22,405 bases of DNA, taken from JBEAOO01 sp041164825. Lineage in GTDB: Bacteria > Pseudomonadota > Gammaproteobacteria > Burkholderiales > Burkholderiaceae_C. Of the stretch, positions 17,124 through 22,405 are shown one piece after another (within the stretch, counting starts at the first letter, position 1; each line of letters opens with the position of its first letter). Both the position numbers and the translations under genes were made by a program. The stretch covers positions 1 to 22,405 of the forward strand of contig JBEAOO010000249.1 in assembly GCA_041164825.1 (NCBI GenBank), read 5' to 3'. The notes below the pieces were generated by a model, which saw only the letters and a program-made list of their open reading frames with translations, made no database searches and was not told the DNA's origin.

Positions 17124-18251
17124 TCAGACCCGGTTGACCGACATCCCCGCCGAGCTGCGCAGCTTCTCAATCAGCTTGGGCGCAATCTGCGTCAGCGGCA
17201 GCACCTCGTGCACCGCACCAGCGGCGATCGCCTCGCGCGGCATGCCAAACACCACGCAGCTGGCTTCGTCTTGCGCATAGCAGGTGGCACCCGCATCGCG
17301 CATCTCTTTCATCGCCTTGGCGCCATCGGCACCCATGCCGGTCAGCATGATGGCGTAGGCGTTGGGGCCCACCACGCGGGCGGCCGAGCCAAACAGCGTC
17401 TCCACCGAAGGCTTGTGGCGGTTCACGGGCTCGCCGTCTTGCACGCGGGCGATGTAGTTGGCGCCGCTGCGCTCCACGCTGAGGTGAAAACCACCCGGCG
17501 CGATGTAGGCGTGGCCCGGCAAGATGCGCTCGCCGTCTTTGGCCTCGGCCACGCGGATGCGGCACAGGCCGTCCAGGCGCGCGGCATAACTCTTGGTGAA
17601 GCCGGGTGGCATGTGCTGGGTGATGACGACCGCGGGGAAGTCGGGCGGCAGGTTGACCAGCACCTCTTTGGTGGCCTCGGTGCCGCCGGTGGAGGCGCCG
17701 ATGAAGACGATTTTTTCGGTCGACAAGCGGCCAATCGAGACCGGCGCGCGCGGCGGGGCAGCGGCGCGCTGGCTGGCTTCGGCGGGCGAGCCCGCGGGCG
17801 CCGGTGCAGCGGCAGCTGCCGGCGCCGGGTGGCGCTTCAGGTGGGCCTGCGCAGCGATGCGGATCTTGTCGGTGATGTCTTGCGCCAGCTGCTGCAGGCC
17901 TTGCGCCACACCAATTTTGGGCTTGGCCACAAAGTCCACCGCGCCCAACTCCAGCGCGCGCAGTGTCACATCGGCGCCGCGCTCGGTCAGCGTCGACACC
18001 ATCACCACCGGCATCGGCCGCAGTCGCATCAGCTTCGACAAAAAGTCGATGCCATCCATGCGCGGCATCTCGATGTCGAGCGTGATCACGTCGGGGTTGA
18101 GGTTGCGGATCATCTCGCGCGCCACGATCGGGTCGGCCGCCGCACCGATGCACTCCATGTCGCGCTGGCGGTTGATGATCTCGGTCAGCAGGCTGCGCAC
18201 CAGCGCAGAGTCGTCGACCACGACGACACGGGTTTTGGGCGAGTTGGCCAT
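17124..18251 (-). CDS. cheB: Chemotaxis protein-glutamate methylesterase/glutamine deamidase CheB
   Basis: CheB removes methyl groups from chemoreceptors and deamidates glutamines, providing adaptation in chemotaxis. The 375-aa protein has an N-terminal response-regulator receiver domain (acidic pair D13/D14, phosphoacceptor D59 in TLDIEMPRMDG, K110), an Ala/Pro linker (about 142-172) and a C-terminal methylesterase domain. The catalytic triad is S187 in GASTGG, H213 in QHMPPGF and D309 in GMGADG. Length and domain order are standard. AAGGGA precedes the ATG at a spacing of 9 nt. It is the last gene of a cheR-cheD-cheB unit, 48 bp after cheD. No CheA or CheY gene is in the window, so the kinase that phosphorylates it is encoded elsewhere. 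Confidence 0.98.
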   Translation of the reverse strand: MANSPKTRVVVVDDSALVRSLLTEIINRQRDMECIGAAADPIVAREMIRNLNPDVITLDIEMPRMDGIDFLSKLMRLRPMPVVMVSTLTERGADVTLRALELGAVDFVAKPKIGVAQGLQQLAQDITDKIRIAAQAHLKRHPAPAAAAAPAPAGSPAEASQRAAAPPRAPVSIGRLSTEKIVFIGASTGGTEATKEVLVNLPPDFPAVVITQHMPPGFTKSYAARLDGLCRIRVAEAKDGERILPGHAYIAPGGFHLSVERSGANYIARVQDGEPVNRHKPSVETLFGSAARVVGPNAYAIMLTGMGADGAKAMKEMRDAGATCYAQDEASCVVFGMPREAIAAGAVHEVLPLTQIAPKLIEKLRSSAGMSVNRV

Positions 18252-18299
18252 CTTGTTGTTCCCTTGCGGTGTCTCTCGGAAAAAATCGTTGAAGGTCGG

Positions 18300-19007
18300 T
18301 CAGAACAGGTCGACCGAACCGCCACTGCTGACCACCGCCTTCTGGCTGGCGGCGCGCTCTTGCGTGGCCAGGGCTTCGGTGTTGGTGCTGGCCAGGCGCT
18401 TGACCATGGCCTTGCCGCTGTGCGGCAGGAAGCAGACCTTGCGGGCGTAGATGTCGAGCACGTCTTGCGACACCACGGGGATGCGCTCGGTCTTCAAATA
18501 GTCCAGCACAAACTGCGTGTTGCGCTCGCCCACATTGAGCGTGTTCATGCCGCTCACCACCTGGCCGCCGCCAAACACCTTGGCCTCCAGCGTCAGGCGC
18601 GAGGCACCGCGTTTGAGCAGTTCATTGATCAACAACTCCATCGCGAACGAGCCGTAGCGGCCCGAGGCGCCGCTGCCTTCGGGCAGCATGAAGTGGTTCA
18701 TGCCGCCGATGCGGGCGTTGCGGTCCCACATGCACACGGCAATGCAGGAGCCCAGCGTGGTCATGATCAGGATGTCTTGGTCGTCGACAAAAAACTCACC
18801 CGGCAGGATCTTGACCGCGTCGTTCTTGAAGTGCGTGTCGTAGAAGAAGAACGATGCCTCGTGCGGTTTGCGCGGCGCGGCCTTGAGCTGCTCCAGGCGG
18901 CTGCCGGCGGCGGGGCGCAGGGCGCTGCCCAAGACGCTGGCAGCGGCTGGCGGCGGCGCCAATGGGCGCGGCACATGGGGCGGGTGAACGTGGTGCTTGT
19001 GGTGCAT
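18300..19007 (-). CDS. cheD: Chemoreceptor glutamine deamidase CheD
   Basis: CheD deamidates specific glutamines of chemoreceptors, preparing them for methylation by CheR; in some species it also binds CheC. The catalytic Cys88 lies in LGSCIAV, His105 in GGMNHFMLP and Thr84 just before, as in the family. KVFGGG and the later VGERN block are also typical. At 235 aa it is longer than the usual 160-200 because of an N-terminal extension of about 50 residues, very rich in His and Pro at its start (MHHKHHVHPPHVPRP), and a short C-terminal tail. The ATG at 19007 has no clear ribosome binding site; since the core begins near residue 52, the true start could differ, but I see no later ATG before the core. 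Confidence 0.95.
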   Translation of the reverse strand: MHHKHHVHPPHVPRPLAPPPAAASVLGSALRPAAGSRLEQLKAAPRKPHEASFFFYDTHFKNDAVKILPGEFFVDDQDILIMTTLGSCIAVCMWDRNARIGGMNHFMLPEGSGASGRYGSFAMELLINELLKRGASRLTLEAKVFGGGQVVSGMNTLNVGERNTQFVLDYLKTERIPVVSQDVLDIYARKVCFLPHSGKAMVKRLASTNTEALATQERAASQKAVVSSGGSVDLF

Positions 19008-19079
19008 GGTGTGCGGGCCAGCCCGAAAGGTGAGGAGGTGGGTGCTGCGGCGCAGGGCGGGGCCGCGCAGGGGGCGGGC

Positions 19080-19985
19080 TCAGACGCGCTCGTAGACGGT
19101 TTTGCCACGCAGGCGAAACAGGTCTTTCGATTCGGTGAAGTTTTCCGAGTGGCCCACAAACAGCAGGCTGTGCGGCTTCATCACGCCGTGCATGCGCTCC
19201 AACACCGCGCGCTGCGTGGGGGCATCAAAGTAAATCATCACGTTGCGGCAGAACACGATGTCAAAGGCGTCGCCCAGCGACCAGCGCGTGTCCATCAGGT
19301 TGTGGGTCTTGAACTCGATCCAGCGCGACAACTCGGGCTTGATGCGAATGAAGCCGCTGTTGGCGCCCGTGCCGCGCATGAAGTGCTGGCGCAGCCGCTC
19401 GGGCGACAAACCACGCGAGTCCGCCGGGTACACGCCGCGCTGCGCCGTGGCCAGCACCTTGGTGTCGATGTCGCTGGCCTGGATGCGCACCGAGGCGCCC
19501 GTGCCCAGCGATTCGGCCACCGTCATGGCGATGGAGTAGGGCTCCTCGCCGGTGGAGGCCGCGTTGCACCAGATGCGCAGTGGCTGGCCGCTGCTGCGGC
19601 CTTTGAGCTCGGTGGTGAGCAGCGAGAAGTGGTGGTCTTCGCGAAAAAACGAGGTCAGGTTGGTGGTCAGGCAGTTGATGAACTCCTGCCATTCCGCGCC
19701 GTCAGTGCCCGCGGGTTGGTTGTCCAGCATCTGCAAATAGGTGGCAAACGAGGGGTGGCCGGTTTCACGCAGGCGGCGCGAGAGCCGGCTGTAGACCATG
19801 GCTTGTTTGCCCGCCTGCAGGCTGATGCCTGCGCGCTGGTAGATCAGCTTGCGCACACGCTCGAAGTCGTTGTTGTCGAACGTGAACTCGTGCATGGCCG
19901 CGTCGGCGGCCGCACCGCTGGGCGCCGCCGGACGGGCGGCGCGCACAGGAGCAGCAGCAAAATCGGGTTCGGCAATGGCGCGCAT
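19080..19985 (-). CDS. cheR: Chemotaxis protein methyltransferase CheR
   Basis: CheR methylates glutamates of chemoreceptors using S-adenosylmethionine. The start chosen is ATG 19985 (MRAIAEPDF), giving 301 aa, the usual size. An earlier ATG at 20234 would run through the promoter-like site at 20047-20073 and gives a non-conserved leader; ATG 19895 (MHEFTFDNNDF) is an alternative that keeps the whole core. The N-terminal helical domain is followed by NLTSFFRED (109-117), the SAM-binding ASTGEEPYS (143-151) and DIVFCRNVMIYF (242-253). It is the first gene of cheR-cheD-cheB. A FliA-type promoter lies about 60 bp upstream of the start, placing the unit under flagellar late-gene control. Confidence 0.96.
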   Translation of the reverse strand: MRAIAEPDFAAAPVRAARPAAPSGAAADAAMHEFTFDNNDFERVRKLIYQRAGISLQAGKQAMVYSRLSRRLRETGHPSFATYLQMLDNQPAGTDGAEWQEFINCLTTNLTSFFREDHHFSLLTTELKGRSSGQPLRIWCNAASTGEEPYSIAMTVAESLGTGASVRIQASDIDTKVLATAQRGVYPADSRGLSPERLRQHFMRGTGANSGFIRIKPELSRWIEFKTHNLMDTRWSLGDAFDIVFCRNVMIYFDAPTQRAVLERMHGVMKPHSLLFVGHSENFTESKDLFRLRGKTVYERV

Positions 19986-20046
19986 GGTGACTTTCAGTGC
20001 GTGGCGACCGTGAGCGGCGTGAGCCGGACCCATGGCCAGTGAATGT

Positions 20047-20073
20047 TTATCGGCCTGATCGCTGGCAGCTTGA
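20047..20073 (-). promoter_or_regulatory. Sigma-28 (FliA)-type promoter for cheR-cheD-cheB
   Basis: On the minus strand the sequence TCAAGCTG, 11 nt, GCCGATAA is present (-35 at 20066-20073, -10 at 20047-20054). The -10 element is identical to the FliA consensus and the -35 begins TCAAG, the form common in pseudomonads and related bacteria. It points towards cheR, whose ATG is 61 bp further on. Confidence 0.8.
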
Positions 20074-20308
20074 GGGCAGGGCCGCTCGCCGAGAGCGGCA
20101 AAGAGAGCGGGGAAAACCGGCCTGTTCGTGGCCTGGGGGGCGGCGCGCCGCTGATAGACTGATTTCATCCTCAGGCTTTCAGGCGCTGCCCAGCAGCGAC
20201 ACTGACTTTGTCCCACCTCATGTCCACGGCCCACAGCATCCAGCGCCCACCACCCGCCAGGGCCGGGGCATGGCGGCCGTTTGGGCGAAAAGGCCCGGGG
20301 GCATTGGC

Positions 20309-21064
20309 ATGAACGCCTTCGACATTCCGGTGCCGGACGACCCGGATCAGCCTCCAGGCAGCCACAGCGACGACCTGCTGCAGCTGCACACCGCGCTGCA
20401 GCTGCTGGACCAGGCCGGGCACCACATCCCCGAGAACCTGTCAGAAGGTTCGATCGCGTGGATGCAAAACATCATCGACGCGCTGTGCACCTTGTCGAGC
20501 CGCGACGCGCTCACTGGTTTGGCCAACCGCCGCCAGTTTGAGATGGCTTTGGCGCGCGAGGTCGACCGCGTGGCCCGGGCTGGCGAAGCCGCCCTGGTGC
20601 TGCTGATCGACATCGACCACTTCAAGAAGGTCAACGACTCCCACGGCCACCCGGTGGGCGATTTGGTGCTGCGCCACGTGGCGCAGGCCCTGCTCGAATG
20701 TGTGCGCCCCATGGACACCGTGGCGCGCTTTGGTGGCGAAGAGTTCGCCATCATCTTGCCCAACTGCCCGCCCACCTTTGGCCACACCGTGGCCGAGCGC
20801 ATCCGCACCAAGGTGCAAGGCCGCGTCATCAACTTTGGCGTGCGCCAGCAGACCTCGGTGACGATCAGCATCGGCGGGGCGTTTGCGCCGCAGTGGGTGC
20901 GCTCGTCGGCCGGGCTGTGGATTGAGCGCGCCGACCAACAGCTCTACCGCGCCAAGGCCGAAGGCCGCAACCGCACGTGCCTGGAGCAGGCCGTGATTTC
21001 TCAGGTCAGCGCCGAGGAAAAAGGTTTGCTGTTTGGCACCTCCCAGTTTCAGGACCTCGAATGA
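20309..21064 (+). CDS. Diguanylate cyclase (GGDEF domain)
   Basis: This 251-aa protein should make cyclic di-GMP from two GTP. Its GGDEF domain covers about residues 60-225, with RDALTGLANRRQF at 65-77, DIDHFKKVND (101-110) and the active-site motif GGEEF (142-146), a form known to be active. An inhibitory-site motif RxxD (RPMD, 133-136) lies exactly five residues upstream, so product feedback inhibition is likely. The N-terminal 55 residues hold a short helical region with no recognised sensor; there is no transmembrane segment. The start is ATG 20309; longer readings upstream are not conserved in character and enter the cheR promoter region. The stop overlaps the start of the MinD-like ATPase gene (ATGA). 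The 323-bp gap to cheR contains the FliA-type site and nothing else I can identify. Confidence 0.92.
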   Translation: MNAFDIPVPDDPDQPPGSHSDDLLQLHTALQLLDQAGHHIPENLSEGSIAWMQNIIDALCTLSSRDALTGLANRRQFEMALAREVDRVARAGEAALVLLIDIDHFKKVNDSHGHPVGDLVLRHVAQALLECVRPMDTVARFGGEEFAIILPNCPPTFGHTVAERIRTKVQGRVINFGVRQQTSVTISIGGAFAPQWVRSSAGLWIERADQQLYRAKAEGRNRTCLEQAVISQVSAEEKGLLFGTSQFQDLE

Positions 21065-21894
21065 CGACCCCCATCGCTCCCGCCACCTCTGCCACCGAGC
21101 GCGCCACGCCGGCCGGCCGGCGCGCGCGCATCCTCGCCGTCACCAGCGGCAAGGGCGGAGTGGGCAAGACCTTCATGAGCGCCAACTTGGCCGCCGCCCT
21201 CACCCGCCAGGGCGAGCGCGTGCTGGTGCTCGACGCCGACCTCGGTTTGGCCAACTTGGATGTGGTGCTCAACCTCTACCCCAAGGTCACGCTGCACGAT
21301 GTGTTCACCGGCAAGTGCACGCTGCAAGAGGCCATCCTGCCCGCGCCGGGCGGCTTCTCGGTGATCTTGGCGGGCTCAGGCTTGGTGGAATATTCGCGCC
21401 TCACACCCGAGGTGCGCGACCACCTGCTCAATGTGCTCGACAAGGTCGCCCCGCACTTCGACCGCATCATTCTCGACACCGGCGCCGGCATCTCTGACGT
21501 GGTGCTCTACACCGTCTCGCTGGCCGATGACGTGCTCATCGTCGCCACGCCCGAGCCCACCTCGCTCACCGATGCCTACGCCACCATCAAGGTGCTGGCT
21601 GGCCAACAGCAGCGCCGCGTGCTGCAGCTGATCGTCAACCAGGTGGGCCGCGCGGGCGAAGGCCGCGTCATCCGCGGCCAGTTGCAGCAGGTGGTTGACC
21701 GCTTCGTGACCCCCGCGCTGCCCGAGGGCTCGGCCCCGGTGAAGCTGGAGTTGCTCGGTGAAATCCCGTCCGACCCGATGGTGCGCGAGGCCGTGCGCCG
21801 CCGCCAACTGCTGTCTGAGGTGATGCCCGGCGCCGATGCCGCCAAGGCTGTGGCCGTGGCCGCCACACGCTTGCGCGAGCAAAACGGAGGCTGA
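21061..21894 (+). CDS. MinD/ParA-family ATPase, FlhG (FleN)-like
   Basis: This is a deviant-Walker ATPase of 277 aa. Motifs: SGKGGVGKT (29-37) with the signature lysine K31, the A-prime motif VLVLDADLGLANLD (54-67) and Walker B IILDTG (136-141). The GLANLD form and LTDAYATIKVL block fit the MinD/FlhG branch, which sets the number and placement of flagella, rather than plasmid ParA. Position next to chemotaxis genes and a diguanylate cyclase supports a link with motility. A C-terminal MinD-type amphipathic membrane helix is not obvious. It overlaps the cyclase stop by ATGA and has its own AGGA at 6 nt spacing. A 7-bp hairpin without a T run lies at 21927-21944 after the gene. A different ParA-like role cannot be excluded. 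Confidence 0.88.
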   Translation: MTTPIAPATSATERATPAGRRARILAVTSGKGGVGKTFMSANLAAALTRQGERVLVLDADLGLANLDVVLNLYPKVTLHDVFTGKCTLQEAILPAPGGFSVILAGSGLVEYSRLTPEVRDHLLNVLDKVAPHFDRIILDTGAGISDVVLYTVSLADDVLIVATPEPTSLTDAYATIKVLAGQQQRRVLQLIVNQVGRAGEGRVIRGQLQQVVDRFVTPALPEGSAPVKLELLGEIPSDPMVREAVRRRQLLSEVMPGADAAKAVAVAATRLREQNGG

Positions 21895-21998
21895 GCAGCA
21901 GCGCTTCTCGCGCCTGCGTCGTTTCCCGCGCCGGCACCGGCGCGCGCGCATGATCCCGCTCACGCGGGCCTTGGCCGGCCCATGCTCCAATTCGGGCC

Positions 21999-22405
21999 AT
22001 GAGCTCTGTTGACGACGACACCCCTGCCCCTGGCCCCACCCCGTTTGAGATGGTGGGCGGCGAACCCGCTGTGCGCGCCCTGGTCGACCGCTTCTACGAC
22101 CTGATGGACCTGGAACCGCACTACGCTGAGCTGCGCGCCATGCACCCCACGCCACTCGACGGCTCGCGCGACAAGCTGCACTGGTTTTTGTGCGGCTGGC
22201 TCGGCGGCCCGCAGCACTACATCGAACGCTTCGGCCACCCCCGCCTGCGCGCCCGACACCTGCCCTACGCCATCGGCATCAAAGAGCGCGACCAGTGGCT
22301 GGCCTGCATGGGCCAAGCCATGAACGACGTGGACATGGACCCGACCCTGGCCAACCGCTTGGCCGAGTCCTTCTTCAACACGGCTGATTTCATGCGCAAC
22401 AAGGG
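21999..22405 (+). CDS. Group II truncated haemoglobin (partial, runs off window)
   Basis: The reading frame is open to the window edge (135 codons seen). It encodes a small 2-over-2 globin. Landmarks: Tyr33 in the B helix (FYDLM), the LHWFLCGWLGGP block (60-71), the proximal haem ligand His87 in RARHLPYAIG and Trp100 in RDQWLACM, the latter typical of group II (TrHbO) globins. Such proteins bind oxygen or nitric oxide and are implicated in redox or NO defence. The ATG at 21999 is chosen because it follows a short 104-bp gap and gives a typical N-terminus of about 15 variable residues; no strong ribosome binding site is seen. The 3' end, likely within a few codons, is outside the window. Confidence 0.92.
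   Translation, partial: MSSVDDDTPAPGPTPFEMVGGEPAVRALVDRFYDLMDLEPHYAELRAMHPTPLDGSRDKLHWFLCGWLGGPQHYIERFGHPRLRARHLPYAIGIKERDQWLACMGQAMNDVDMDPTLANRLAESFFNTADFMRNK

Noticed and set aside
17097..20042. Plus-strand open frame of 981 codons opposite cheB, cheD and cheR
   Set aside because: Three well-supported chemotaxis genes occupy the minus strand; the antisense product has the shadow composition and spans their intergenic gaps only by chance lack of stops.
19986..20234. Upstream extension of cheR to ATG 20234
   Set aside because: It would translate through the FliA-type promoter and adds 83 residues with no CheR character.

Overview
The window looks like a chromosomal segment from a betaproteobacterium of the order Burkholderiales, most likely Comamonadaceae. 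The evidence is the high GC content, the gene families and, from memory, their arrangement: yicC/gmk/rpoZ/spoT facing a Ser/Thr kinase, PP2C phosphatase, rph, rdgB and hemW. There are 17 complete protein genes and one gene cut by the right edge. I see no tRNA, rRNA, CRISPR array, insertion sequence or prophage.

Left part (1-3716): one copy of a two-hairpin palindromic repeat, then three minus-strand housekeeping genes. In reading order these are gmk, rpoZ, a terminator-like hairpin and a bifunctional RelA/SpoT gene. Next (3891-11015): a complete minus-strand four-gene cluster, jetA-jetB-jetC-jetD. It encodes a Wadjet SMC-type anti-plasmid defence system: a MukF-like kleisin, a MukE-like subunit, a MukB/Rad50-like ATPase and a Toprim nuclease subunit. 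The cluster sits between yicC and gmk, two genes usually neighbours in one operon, so it appears to interrupt a housekeeping operon in the same orientation.

Centre (11101-16719): yicC on the minus strand is separated by 28 bp from a divergent plus-strand series: kinase, PP2C phosphatase, rph, rdgB, hemW. These genes are tightly packed, with start/stop overlap at rdgB/hemW. HemW carries an in-frame insertion of about 28 residues made by GC-rich palindromic DNA.

Right part (16720-22405): the gap between convergent hemW and cheB holds the second, inverted copy of the palindromic repeat. Then come cheR-cheD-cheB on the minus strand, preceded by a good sigma-28 (FliA) type promoter, so the trio is probably co-regulated with motility. 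Diverging from it are a diguanylate cyclase and a MinD/FlhG-like ATPase joined by an ATGA overlap, followed by a group II truncated haemoglobin that runs off the window.

The least expected signals are: (1) the composite two-hairpin repeat, in which a shared core lies inside two different long stems and an apical base pair changes in a compensated way; (2) the Wadjet cluster placed inside a housekeeping operon; and (3) the palindromic insertion translated inside HemW. Wadjet itself is a described system; the repeat family is the best candidate for something not described.
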